Assembly: GCF_020379485.1 (NCBI RefSeq)
Contig: NW_026015204.1
Span: 62,001 to 126,000, forward strand
Origin: Brassica napus
Lineage: Eukaryota; Streptophyta; Magnoliopsida; Brassicales; Brassicaceae
DNA: 64,000 bases
Reading direction: 5' to 3'
Positions 10,414 to 21,753 of this stretch are shown one piece after another. The translations under genes were made by a program, and so were the position numbers. Numbering within the stretch: the first letter of the stretch is position 1; the number at the start of each line of letters is the position of its first letter. Under the pieces are notes generated by a model. The model was not told the DNA's origin. It saw only the letters and a program-made list of their open reading frames with translations, and did no database searches.

Positions 10414-10934
10414 TGTTGAGATGAGGAGATGAGGAGTGGATACATTGATAGAGGAAGAGTATTGGGTTAGTCAGTAACTTTGGGATTTACCACAGTAACT
10501 TTAGTTTTACTGTGGTAACTAAAGTGAGAAGAAGAGAAGTTACCCGGATGGGTTAAATTGGAGTCTAACTGAGGTTAATCCTTTCTTATCCTAAGTGAGA
10601 CGTTGGAAGAGGATAAGGAAGGATAAGGGATCACTTTGACAGCCTGTATGATGCTGGAAAGGAGAGGATGCTTTTACACTAGTGCAAGCATGTGAGAAAG
10701 CACAGCCAAGTGATTCAAAAGGAGTTCCAGTCTGTCCTTTGACTCCACATGCTTATACATTTCGAAAACCCTTGTTGCTCTCTCTATATATACTTGTAAA
10801 CCTCATCAGTTATTAATTAATGGAGTTTTGAGTATTCTCTCTCTACTTATTCTCTTAATCTCTTTAATCTTACATAAAACAGTATGATTGTTCTTAAACT
10901 TGGTTAGAAACACTCTAATACACAAAAGTGTATA
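10414..10934 (+). repeat. Element C 5' LTR
   Basis: It runs TGTTGAGATGAGG to AAGTGTATA. It contains a 33-bp inverted repeat (10487-10519; TTACCACAGTAAC and GTTACTGTGGTAA), a CAGCCTGT motif with GCTGGAAAGG downstream (about 10641), a W-box/E-box composite (10738-10755) and a TATATATA box (about 10784) that is the likely promoter. It looks identical to the 3' LTR, so the insertion is recent. Confidence 0.95.
10738..10793 (+). promoter_or_regulatory. Element C LTR promoter region
   Basis: The LTR has TTTGACTCCACATGCTTA (10738-10755), which joins a W-box core TTGACT to an E-box CACATG, followed about 45 bp later by a TATATATA run near 10784. The order and spacing resemble those in D and E. Promoter activity is inferred. 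Confidence 0.5.
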
Positions 10935-10952
10935 TGGTATCAGAGCCAGGTT
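10935..10952 (+). other. Primer-binding site, element C
   Basis: TGGTATCAGAGCCAGGTT lies directly after the 5' LTR; it is complementary to the initiator-Met tRNA 3' end by the usual plant pattern. Confidence 0.85.
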
Positions 10953-11197
10953 GCTTTAAAAGGAGAGAGTGATTTCGTTTTTCTTGAGTGTTCTTGAGTG
11001 TTCTTGAGAGTTCTTGAGATTTTTCAAGAGCTAGATCCTTTAAAATTCAAGCTTGTGTCTGTTGGTGTTTCTTTTGGAGAGTCAGCTTCAAGGGAGTCCT
11101 TTTAGGTGTTTAACAAGGTCAGAAGAGGGGTCTAGCTTGTGGTTGAGCTTGGCGTGTGAGATTAGAAGCATTTGAGGGAAGATCTAGGCTAAAGAAA

Positions 11198-14100
11198 ATG
11201 GAGCTGCTTCAATCTGGTACAACAAGGCGTGAAGAGAAGAAAGAGAGAGGGATTGAGTGGGGGTGGTTCTCACAAATGAAAACAACTCTGAAAAGGTGTG
11301 GAGTTTGGAGAAACCATGAGAAGGAAGAGTCTTTGAAGGGTAAAGCTGCTGAGAAAGATCAGACAGCAAGAGAAACAAGTGGAAATTGCTTTAGTCTTGA
11401 AGAAAGTACACTGCTTGAGAAGATTGAAGATGTTTATGAGAACAAGATCAGTCTTAGGAGAGTGTATGAAGTCAAGAAGGTGATCAGTGGAGTTAAACCA
11501 GGAAGAGAAGAGTTCAATAACCATGTGAGGAAGCTACAACATTTGTGGGTTGAACTACAAGGGTTGAGATCCCATGTGGATGGGGATACTACACGAGAGC
11601 AAGAGATGGTCTTGAAGCTCTTGGCGAGCATGGAGTCATCATATGGGTGGCTGGTGGAGATGGTTCTAAGAGGGGAACAGCTTCCGGAAATGGAAGAGAT
11701 CTGTGTGCTTATAAGAAGGGCGTATGAGATAATGAGAGATGATGAGAGGCTAACCATGAGTAGGAGTGAGAGCTCATGGAAGCCAACTGGGAGTAGGAGT
11801 GAGAGCTTCCAGAAGCTAACCATGAGTAGGAGTGAGGGCTCATGGAGGCTAACCGGGAGTAGGAGTGAGGGCTTCCGGAAGAGGAGGAGGTGCAGAATGC
11901 TATCCAAAGCTTCTATCAACATAGGAAAGGGTAGGAAGAGAGTTGTGGGAGAGTGTTCTTACTCAGCCTACATGGGGCAATCAGTAGAAGACAGTGGGGT
12001 GTTAAAAGAGCAGGAGAAAGGGAGTGGAGCTGATGATCGCATCACCAGGAAGGAATGGAGAGTGTTCATGGAACATGTACAAGCCTTAGCAGCAAGCAAG
12101 AAGCATGCTATACAATCCGGAGCTTCTAAACCCATTGTGATTGATTCTGGAGCAAGTCATCATATGATCAGTGATAGGAGGCTTATAAGTGAGATCAAGG
12201 CTGCAACAGGGAGTGTTATGATAGCTAATGGTGCTATGATCCCAATAGAAGGAGTGGGAAAGCTCAAACTGTTTGAGAAGGACACGGCTGCCTTCTACAT
12301 GCCTCAGTTCACTTCAAATCTATTATCTGTGAAGAAAGCTACCATTGATCTTAATTGTCAAGTAGTATTCAGACCTGATGAAGTGGAGTTTCAAGATTTG
12401 AAGACTGGGAGAGTTATTGGCAGAGGGGACAGCAAGAATCAGCTATACCATCTTCAAATGGCTAAGAATTCTAAACCTTTTGATTCTGTGTGCTTAAGTA
12501 GTGCTGTTGATAGGTGTGATAGTATGACTTGGCATGCTAGATTGGGACATCCACATGCTCGTGCAATTGAATTGATCATGCCTAATATGTCATTTAATCA
12601 CTTGGACTGTGAAGCATGCATATTAGGAAAGCATTGTAGGACTGTTTTTCCAACATCAGAGACTACTTATGAGCATTGCTTTGATCTAGTTCATTCAGAT
12701 GTGTGGACAGCTCCTTGTTTGTCTAGAGATAGCCAGAAGTACTTTGTGACATTTATTGATGAGAAGTCTAAGTATACTTGGCTTACATTGCTTCCATCTA
12801 AAGATAGGGTGTTAGAAGCATTTATGAACTTCCAAGCATATGTATCTAATCAATACAATGCTACTGTGAAGGTACTGAGATCAGATAATGGAGGTGAATA
12901 CATCAGCAATGCCTTCAAGAGTTATCTAGCCAAGCATGGGATTGTGCATCAGACTAGCTGCCCTTATACACCACAGCAGAATGGTGTAGCTGAGAGGAAG
13001 AATAGGCACTTGATGGAGGTTGCTAGATCGATGATGTTTCATGCAAATGTCCCAAAACGGTTTTGGAGTGATGCTGTGCAGACTGCTTGCTATCTCATCA
13101 ACAGGGTTCCAACTAAGATATTGAAGAACCTGTCTCCATTTGAAGTGTTGAACAAGAGCAAACCTGTCATTGATCACCTACGTGTCTTTGGGTGTGTGTG
13201 CTATGTCATGGTTCCAGGAGAGCAGAGAAACAAGCTTGAGGCAAAGAGTACTAAGGCTATGTTCATTGGTTACTCTATCACTCAAAAGGGGTACAAGTGC
13301 TATGATCCTGAAGCAAGGAGGGTGATGGTATCTAGAGAAGTGAAGTTTGTTGAAACAAAAGGTTATTATGAAGAAAAGGAGTGGGAAAATCTGAAGGATT
13401 TGTCTCAAGCTCCATCTGATAAGGCAACAATACTGAGAGTATTGTTGGAGAAGCTCGGGATAGGGATATCCCAGGATCAGGAACCCGGGAGGAGAGAGCC
13501 TTCCAATCAGGCTGGTGGAGCTGGAAGAACAAGTCCTCTTGATCATGAGAGGGGGAATGGAACTGAATCTGGTGAGCAAGAGCAAAACCAAGAGGATTCA
13601 GGCCTTCATGATCAAGATACATCACAAGAAGTTGAGAACAATGTTCAGTCTAGTGGAGAAGTGGATGAGGGTCAGTCTAGTGGAGAAGAACAAGTCGGAC
13701 CGGTCAGTTCAGAAGAGGAGCAAGTGGAGCCGGCTAGTGTTCAAACTGAAGATCAGGTTCAAGCTTTGAGGAGGAGCACAAGGATAAAGAGGGATCCTTC
13801 CAACTGGGTAAACACGAGAGTGTACTACAATGCCCAGGCTGTGGAGCATCCCTCTCAAGCCATGTGTTCCTTTGCTGAGTTTCCAGAGGAGCATTATGCC
13901 TTTATGATTAGTCTGGATGAGAGTTATGTACCAAGGACTTATGAAGAAGCTATGTTAGACAAGGAATGGAAAGAATCAGTGGGAGCTGAAGCAGGTGCTA
14001 TGATCAAAAATGATACATGGTATGAGAGTGAGCTGCCTAAGGGAAAGAAGGCTGTATCTAGTAGATGGATCTTCACAATCAAGTATCTAGCAAATGGACA

Positions 14101-15477
14101 GATTGATAGGAAGAAGACTAGATTGGTTGCAAGAGGATTTACACAGACCTATGGAGAGGATTACATTGATACCTTTGCACCAGTAGCAAAGCTGCACACA
14201 GTTCGGATTGTGTTGTCCATTGCAACAAACTTGGAGTGGGATTTGTGGCAAATGGATGTGAAGAATGCTTTCCTGCAAGGTGAACTTGAAGATGAAGTAT
14301 ACATGCATCCGCCTCCTGGTCTTGAGCACCTAGTAAAGCCAGGGAATGTATTGAGATTGAAGAAGGCAATATATGGGCTGAAACAATCACCTAGAGCTTG
14401 GTACAGGAAGCTGAGTACAACACTCAATGGGAGAGGCTTTAGGAAGTCTGAACTAGATCACACTCTTTTCACCTTGACAGGACCCTCAGGGATCATTGTG
14501 ATTCTAGTGTATGTGGATGATTTGATTATCACAGGGAGTGATAAGGCAGGGATTCAAGCTACTAAGGAGTTTCTCAAATCTGTGTTTGACATCAAGGATT
14601 TGGGAGAGATGAAGTATTTTCTGGGCATTGAGATATGCAGATCAAAGGAGGGTTTGTTTATGTCTCAAAGGAAGTATACTATGGATATGTTGAAGGAGAC
14701 TGATGTGCTTGGAGGAAAGATAGCCAAGACACCTCTCGAGGAGGGATATAAGGTTCTGCGTGAGGGGGAGGTTGAAGAGAAGCAGCTGTTTGAGGATCCT
14801 AAGCTATACAGGAAGATGGTGGGCAAGCTGATCTACTTGACCATCACTAGGCCAGATATATGCTTTGCGGTGAATCAAGTGAGTCAGCATATGCAGGCAC
14901 CAAAGGTCCATCATTGGAAGATGGTTGATAGGATACTGAGGTATTTGAGTGGCACGTCTGGTCAAGGAGTTTGGATGGGTTGTAATGGCAGTACAGAAGT
15001 GGTTGGATATTGTGATGCTGATTGGGCAGGAGATAGAGTGGACAGGAGATCAACTACTGGGTATTGTACATTCATTGGAGGGAACTTGGTCACTTGGAAG
15101 AGTAAGAAGCAGAAGGTTATCTCCTGTTCAAGTGCTGAAGCTGAGTATAGAGCCATGTTGAAGCTGACAAACGAGTTGGTGTGGATCAAGGGGATCTTGA
15201 AGCATTTGGAGATTGAGCAGAGTACTCCTATGACAATGCATTGTGACAATCAAGCAGCTATCCACATTGCTTTAACTCAGTCTTTCATGAGAGGACGAAG
15301 CATATAGAAGTTGATTGCCACAAGGTGAGGCAGATGATTATACTTGGAGTGATATTGCCATGTTATACAAGAAGTGAAGATCAGCTTGCAGATGTGTTTA
15401 CTAAGGCAGCGAGATTGAAGACAATGGAGTCCATACTATCAAGACTTGGACTCACTGATCTTACTCCTAGGAGATGA
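11198..15477 (+). pseudogene. Copia gag-pol polyprotein, element C (frameshift in RNase H)
   Basis: The frame is open from 11156, but Met at 11198 (MELLQSG) is the start shared with D. Domains counted from 11198 are: a gag core to about residue 190; two 22-residue SRSE repeats (about 187-230) instead of a zinc knuckle; protease DSGASHHM with Asp at 316; GAG-pre-integrase 'WHARLGHPH' and 'CEACILGKH'; integrase core with first Asp at 501 (HSDVWTAP), then RSDNGGEY and AERKN; reverse transcriptase YVDD at 1105-1108; RNase H 'YCDADWAGD'. The frame shifts near 15273 and stops at 15307. The remaining RNase H tail continues in another frame to the stop at 15475-15477. Loss of about 57 native residues should impair RNase H. 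Confidence 0.9.
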
Positions 15478-15499
15478 GCCCCTTAACCATGGAGTCTCC

Positions 15500-15619
15500 A
15501 CTCTTTTTCCCTCATCAAGGTTTTATCCCATTGGGTTTTCCTTGGTGAGGTTTTTAATGAGGGAGGTCTTCATGGTTTCCAAGCTTGACTTGTTCTACAT
15601 GGTCAAGCTTGAGGGGGAG
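15500..15619 (+). other. Element C 3' UTR: shared stem-loop, second hairpin and PPT
   Basis: The shared stem-loop spans 15500-15563 with arms CTCATCAAGG and CCTTGGTGAG (one G-U pair) around CCCATTGGG. The second hairpin has perfect 10-nt arms CAAGCTTGAC (15580-15589) and GTCAAGCTTG (15602-15611) with a 12-nt loop, and runs into the polypurine tract GAGGGGGAG (15611-15619). These lie between the polyprotein stop and the 3' LTR. Confidence 0.65.
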
Positions 15620-16140
15620 TGTTGAGATGAGGAGATGAGGAGTGGATACATTGATAGAGGAAGAGTATTGGGTTAGTCAGTAACTTTGGGATTTACCACA
15701 GTAACTTTAGTTTTACTGTGGTAACTAAAGTGAGAAGAAGAGAAGTTACCCGGATGGGTTAAATTGGAGTCTAACTGAGGTTAATCCTTTCTTATCCTAA
15801 GTGAGACGTTGGAAGAGGATAAGGAAGGATAAGGGATCACTTTGACAGCCTGTATGATGCTGGAAAGGAGAGGATGCTTTTACACTAGTGCAAGCATGTG
15901 AGAAAGCACAGCCAAGTGATTCAAAAGGAGTTCCAGTCTGTCCTTTGACTCCACATGCTTATACATTTCGAAAACCCTTGTTGCTCTCTCTATATATACT
16001 TGTAAACCTCATCAGTTATTAATTAATGGAGTTTTGAGTATTCTCTCTCTACTTATTCTCTTAATCTCTTTAATCTTACATAAAACAGTATGATTGTTCT
16101 TAAACTTGGTTAGAAACACTCTAATACACAAAAGTGTATA
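15620..16140 (+). repeat. Element C 3' LTR
   Basis: Same 521-bp sequence as the 5' LTR by eye, ending AAGTGTATA and followed by the second TTTAG target-site duplication (16141-16145). Confidence 0.95.
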
Positions 16141-17051
16141 TTTAGGAGAGTTTATATGAACAGATTTGAGACTTAGGAGTATGGGGAGAGATTTAGAGTA
16201 TGAAAGAGACTAGGTAACGAGATTAAAGAGAATGAGAGACTTAGAGAATAGATTAGAGACTTAGTATCAAGAACAGACTTTCATAGAACATGAAGGAGAA
16301 GGGTTTCCCCCCTTACTCACTTAAGTGTTTACAATCACATATACAAGGCTTTTATATGCCTTTACATTTCACTCATAAACCCTACATCCTAAGGCTGTAA
16401 ATGATGAATAAAATGAATGGACAGGATGAGAGTAGACAGGTCCTGGTCTTCTTAGTGCAAGCTGGACAGGATAGGCGCGCCTTGACTGAATGGAGGGAGG
16501 AGATAGCTTCATTTGAATTACACGGCTAGGATGGATCCGTGAGTGACTAAGGCTGTAAAGGTAAAGCTCCTTTCCCTTTCCAGCCTGTCTCTTGACTCAT
16601 CTGATCCTAAGGAATATTCCTCTCCTCCCTTAGCTTCCAACGGTCAAATTTCTTCAAGCAAGCCACGCCCTAACTTTGCACTTCTCTTCTTTTGAGTTTC
16701 CCGGATGTGTGGTTGAGAGGTGTGGTCGTACGGTCGATGGTACGGATCTCCTGTCCGTACCACTCGCCCTATTTATGCCCAATACTCTTCCTCCTTCTTC
16801 TGATGATCCACACACCTTCTCTTAGTTGCCCATGTCCGTACGAGGCCGTACACACGCCCTATCTTTGCACCTTGGACCATCTTCTCTCAAACTCTTCCAA
16901 ACCCTTCTTCTGATCAGTCTAAGTCCCTCCTAGACTTATCTTCACAAGATAACTACTTCAGAACACTTCTGAAGCTTGATTGAACTCTTCTGGACATCTT
17001 CTAGAGCTTGCCCTATTATTGTACAAGCTCTATCTTCTCTTCAGTTCAACA
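16141..17051 (-). repeat. Element B right LTR, second fragment (5' LTR)
   Basis: Continues the LTR broken at 10413 and is collinear with 5502-6412 of the left LTR. Together with 10365-10413 and without the duplicated TTTAG it makes 955 bp, exactly the left LTR length. It ends TTCAACA at 17051 and meets CentBr at ATAGG. Confidence 0.9.
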
Positions 17052-20000
17052 ATAGGAGTTGGCAAGAAGAAGTTATCCCACTTTCAAATCAGGTGATTCC
17101 AGTTTCCCAGTTTGGGGATAGCACAGCTTCTTCGTCGTTCCAATCAAACCAGGATGAATCACTTTGTAAGAAGCTTGATTTGGATACATTAACTGGTGGA
17201 GACACCAGGAAGTTGAATAAATCTCATAGGAGTTGGCAAGAAGAAGTTATCCCACTTTCAAATCAGGTGATTCCAGTTTCCCAGTTTGTGAATAGCACAG
17301 CTTCTTCGTCGTTCCAATCAAACCAGGTTGAATCACTTTGTGAGAAGCTTGATTTGGATACATAAAGTGGTGGAGAATCACCAGGAAGTTGAATAAATCT
17401 CATAGGAGTTGGCAAGAAGAAGTTATCCCACTTTCAAATCAGGTGATTCCAGTTTCCCAGTTTGGGAATAGCACAGCTTCTTCGTCGTTCCAATCAAACC
17501 AGGATGCATCATTTTGTAAGAAGCTTGATTTGGATACATAAAGTGGTGGAGAATCACCAGGAAGTTGAATAAATCTCATAGGAGTTGGCAAGAAGAAGTT
17601 ATCCCACTTTCAAATCAGGTGATTCCAGTTTCACAGTTTGGGAATAGCACAGCTTCTTCGTCGTTCCAATCAAACCAGGATGAATCATTTTGTAAGAAGC
17701 TTGATTTGGATACATAAAGTGGTGGAGAATCACCAGGAAGTTGAATAAATCTCATAGGAGTTGGCAAGAAGAAGTTATCCCACTTTCAAATCAGGTGATT
17801 CCAGTTTCCCAGTTTGGGGATAGCACAGCTTCTTCGTCGTTCCAATCAAACCAGGATGAATCACTTTGTAAGAAGCTTGATTTGGATACATTAACTGGTG
17901 GAGAATCACCAGGAAGTTGAATAAATCTCATAGGAGTTGGCAAGAAGAAGTTATCCCACTTTCAAATCAGGTGATTCCAGTTTCCCAGTTTGGGAATAGC
18001 AAAGCTTCTTCGTCGTTCCAATCAAACCAGGATGAATCTCTTCGTGAGAAGCTTGATTTGGATACATAAAGTGGTGGAGAATCACCAGGAAGTTGAATAA
18101 ATCTCATAGGAGTTGGGATGAAGAAGTTATCCCACTTTCAAATTAGGTGATTCCAGTTTCCCAGTTTGGGAATAGCACAGCTTTTTCGTCGTTCCTATCA
18201 AACCAGGATGAATCACTTTGTAAGAAGCTTGATTTGGATACATAAAGTGGTGGAGAATCACCAGGAAGTTGAATAAATCTCATAGGAGTTGGCAAGAAGA
18301 AGTTATCCCATTTTCAAATCAGGTGATTCCAGTTTCCCAGTTTGGGAATAGCACAGCTTCTTTGTCGTTCCAATCAGACCAGGATGAATCACTTTGTAAG
18401 AAGCTTGATTTGGATACATAAAATGGTGGAGAATCACCAGGAAGTTGAATAAATCTCATGGGAGTTAGGATGAAGAAGTTATCCCACATTCAAATCAGGT
18501 GATTCCAGTTTCCCAGTTTGGGAATTGCACAGCTTCTTCGTCGTTCCAATCAAACCAGGATGAATCACTTTGTGAGAAGCTTGATTTGGATAGATAAAGT
18601 GGTGGAGAATCACCAGGAGGTTGAATAAATCTCATAGGAGTTGGGATGAAGAAGTTATCCCACTTTCAAATCAGGTGATTCCAGTTTCCCAGTTTGGGAA
18701 TAGCAAAGCTTCTTCGTCGTTCCAATCAAACCAGGATGAATCACTTTGTGAGAAGCTTGATTTGGATACATAAAGTGGTGGAAAATCACCAGGAAGTTGA
18801 ATAAATCTCATAGGAGTTGGGATGAAGAAGTTATCCCACTTTCAAATCAGGTGATTCCAGTTTCACAGTTTGGGAATAGCACAGCTTCTTCGTCGTTCCA
18901 ATCAAACCAGGATGAATCATTTTGTAAGAAGCTTGATTTGGATACATAAAGTGGTGGAGAATCACCAGGAAGTTGAATAAATCTCATAGGAGTTGGGATG
19001 AAGAAGTTATCCCACTTTCAAATCAGGTGATTCCAGTTTCCCAGTTTGTGAATAGCACAGCTTCTTCGTCGTTCCAATCAAACCAGGATGAATCACTTTG
19101 TGAGAAGCTTGATTTGGATACATAAAGTGGTGGAGAATCACCAGGAAGTTGAATAAATCTCATAGGAGTTGGGATGAAGAAGTTATCCCACATTCAAATC
19201 AGGTGATTCCAGTTTCCTAGTTTGGGAATAGCACAGCTTCTTCGTCGTTCCAATCAAACCAGGATGAATCATTTTGTAAGAAGCTTGATTTGGATACATA
19301 AAGTGGTGGAGAATCACCAGGAAGTTGAATAAATCTCATAGGAGTTGGCAAGAAGAAGTTATCCCATTTTCAAATCAGGTTATTCCAGTTTCACAGTTTG
19401 GGAATAGCACAGCTTCTTCGTCGTTCCAATCAAACCAGGATGAATCATTTGGTAAGAAGCTTGATTTGGATACATAAAGTGGTGGAGAATCACCAGGAAG
19501 TTGAATAAATCTCATAGGAGTTGGCAAGAAGAAGTTATCCCACTTTCAAATCAGGTGATTCCAGTTTCCCAGTTTGGGATAGCACAGCTTCTTCGTCGTT
19601 CCAATCAAACCAGGATGAATCACTTTGTAAGAAGCTTGATTTGGATACATTAACTGGTGGAGACACCAGGAAGTTGAATAAATCTCATAGGAGTTGGCAA
19701 GAAGAAGTTATCCCACTTTCAAATCAGGTGATTCCAGTTTCCCAGTTTGGGAATAGCACAGCTTCTTCGTCGTTCCAATCAAACCAGGATGAATCACTTT
19801 GTAAGAAGCTTGATTTGGATACATAAAGTGGTGGAGAATCACCAGGAAGTTGAATAAATCTCATAGGAGTTGGCAAGAAGAAGTTATCCCACTTTCAAAT
19901 CAGGTGATTCCAGTTTCCCAGTTTGGGAATAGCACAGCTTCTTCGTCGTTCCAATCAAACCAGGATGAATCACTTTGTGAGAAGCTTGATTTGGATACAT

Positions 20001-21157
20001 AAAGTGGTGGAGAATCACCAGGAAGTTGAATAAATCTCATAGGAGTTGGCAAGAAGAAGTTATCCCACTTTCAAATCAGGTGATTCCAGTTTCCCAGTTT
20101 GGGAATAGCACAGCTTCTTCGTCGTTCCAATCAAACCAGGATGAATCATTTTGTAAGAAGCTTGATTTGGATACATAAAGTGGTGGAGAATCACCAGGAA
20201 GTTGAATAAATCTCATAGGAGTTGGCAAGAAGAAGTTATCCCACTTTCAAATCAGGTGATTCCAGTTTCACAGTTTGGGAATAGCACAGCTTCTTCGTCG
20301 TTCCAATCAAACCAGGACGAATCATTTTGTAAGAAGCTTGATTTGGATACATAAAGTGGTGGAGAATCACCAGGATGTTGACTAAATCTCATAGGAGTTG
20401 GCAAGAAGAAGTTATCCCACTTTCAAATCAGGTGATTCCAGTTTCCCAGTTTGGGGATAGCACAGCTTCTTCGTCGTTCCAATCAAACCAGGATGAATCA
20501 CTTTGTAAGAAGCTTGATTTGGATACATAACTGGTGGAGAATCACCAGGAAGTTGAATAAATCTCATAGGAGTTGGCAAGAAGAAGTTATCCCACTTTCA
20601 AATCAGGTGATTCCAGTTTCCCAGTTTGGGAATAGCAAAGCTTCTTCGTCGTTCCAATCAAACCAGGATGAATCTCTTCGTGAGAAGCTTGATTTGGATA
20701 CATAAAGTGGTGGAGAATCACCAGGAAGTTGAATAAATCTCATAGGAGTTGGGATGAAGAAGTTATCCCACTTTCAAATCAGGTGATTCCAGTTTCCCAG
20801 TTTGGGAATAGCACAGCTTCTTCGTCGTTCCAATCAAACCAGGATGAATCACTTTGTAAGAAGCTTGATTTGGATACATAAAATGGTGGAGAATCACCAG
20901 GAGGTTGAATAAATCTCATAGGAGTTGGCAAGAAGAAGTTATCCCACTTTCAAATCAGGTGAATCCAGTTTCACAGTTTGGGAATAGCACAGCTTCTTCG
21001 TCGTTCCAATCAAACCAGGATGAATCATTTTGTAAGAAGCTTGATTTGGATACATAAAGTGGTGGAGAATCACCAGGAAGTTGAATAAATCTCATAGGAG
21101 TTGGGATGAAGAAGTTATCCCACTTTCAAATCAGGTGATTCCAGTTTCCCAGTTTGT
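17052..21157. repeat. CentBr-type centromeric satellite, block 1
   Basis: About 23 to 24 monomers of 176 bp in tandem; the anchor 'gaataa' starts at 17215, 17391 and 17567, giving a 176-bp period. Each monomer carries an AAGCTTGATTTGGATACATAA segment with a HindIII site and 'cttcttcgtcgttcc'. I recognise this as the Brassica centromeric satellite CentBr. Two sub-variants alternate irregularly ('gttggcaagaag' and 'gttgggatgaag'). Diagnostic variants such as 'ggggatagc' with 'ttaactggtgg' recur about every 14-15 monomers (17113, 17813, 19571, 20452), pointing to higher-order structure. Open frames of about 100 residues here are side effects of the repeat. Confidence 0.95.
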
Positions 21158-21388
21158 GGTTTGACTACACATGCTTAGTCTTTAGGTTTTGCTTTCACTA
21201 TTACAAAACCCTTGTATGCTGATCCATATAAATATGTAATCTCTCCATAATAATAAATCAGACAGTTCTATCCTATTAATCTCTCTACACATTTCGATCA
21301 TGATTATCCATTAGTCACTAATCCTTTCTCTACTCAACCTAAATCATACTACTCTCTCATATACAACTCAGATTCTCTAAATCTCATA
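21158..21388 (+). repeat. Truncated LTR remnant inside CentBr
   Basis: About 231 bp of non-satellite sequence interrupt a monomer. It has TTTGACTACACATGCTTA (21160-21177), AAACCCTT, a TATAAATA box and an end 'ctctaaatctcata' that match the promoter-to-U5 part of Copia LTRs C, D and E. The left two thirds of the LTR is missing and no target-site duplication is visible, so it is a deleted solo-LTR fragment. Confidence 0.7.
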
Positions 21389-21753
21389 TAAATCTCATAG
21401 GAGTTGGGATGAAAAAGTTATCCCACTTTCAAATCAGGTGATTCCAGTTTTCCAGTTTGGGACTAGCACAGCTTCTTCGTCGTTCCAATCAAACCAGGAT
21501 GAATCATTTTGTAAGAAGCTTGATTTGGATACCTAAAGTGGTGGAGAATCACCAGGAAGTTGAATAAATCTCATAGGAGTTGGCAAGAAGAAGTTATCCC
21601 ACTTTCAAATCAGGTAATTCCAGTTTCCCAGTTTGGGAATAGCACAGCTTCTTCGTCGTTCCAATCAAACCAGGATGAATCACTTTGTAAGAAGCTTGAT
21701 TTGGATACATAAAATGGTGGAGAATCACCAGGAGGTTGAATAAATCTCATAGG
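21389..21753. repeat. CentBr satellite, end of block 1
   Basis: About two monomers up to element D. They carry the rare variants 'gggactagc' (about 21460), 'acctaaag' (about 21531) and 'caggtaattcc' (about 21610), which recur in the same order in block 3 (about 56629, 56701, 56784). The last five bases, ATAGG (21749-21753), are the left target-site duplication of element D. Confidence 0.95.

Larger units (their letters stand above)
10414..16140 (+). mobile_element. Element C: Copia LTR retrotransposon inserted in element B's LTR
   Basis: The element is bounded by 521-bp LTRs that look identical by eye (10414-10934 and 15620-16140) and by TTTAG duplications at 10409-10413 and 16141-16145. It has an initiator-Met type primer site at 10935, one gag-pol frame and a polypurine tract GAGGGGGAG at 15611-15619. 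Domain order protease, integrase, reverse transcriptase, RNase H defines Ty1/copia. It is the same family as D: the polyproteins are nearly collinear. A small frameshift near the end of RNase H probably makes this copy defective, though it could still be mobilised in trans. Confidence 0.95.
5458..17051 (-). mobile_element. Element B: large non-coding LTR element, split by element C
   Basis: Two LTRs of 955 bp bound a 3952-bp interior without a credible ORF. The left LTR is 5458-6412. The right LTR is 10365-10413 plus 16146-17051 once element C and one copy of its TSD are removed. I noticed two mismatches between the LTRs (about 6027/16647 and 6074/16713). PBS and PPT are both present in minus orientation. 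The left flank (GTACG) and right flank (ATAGG, within CentBr) do not match, so this copy has no target-site duplication. That suggests recombination between two copies or a deletion. The LTRs match element F's closely in layout; B and F are one family. Confidence 0.85.

Noticed and set aside
13178..13625. Long antisense frames over the Copia polyproteins (also 32638-33111)
   Set aside because: Mirror frames of conserved coding DNA; they recur at the same positions in both C and D only because the sense proteins are conserved.
16976..20705. Open frames of 84-129 residues with repeated SHRSWQEEVIPLSNQ-like sequence
   Set aside because: They come from translating CentBr monomers; stops are missing only where a monomer variant lacks them. 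No start context or independent homology.
17052..21753. CRISPR-like array of repeats
   Set aside because: Repeats are 176 bp, contiguous and without spacers, in a eukaryotic centromere; no cas genes.
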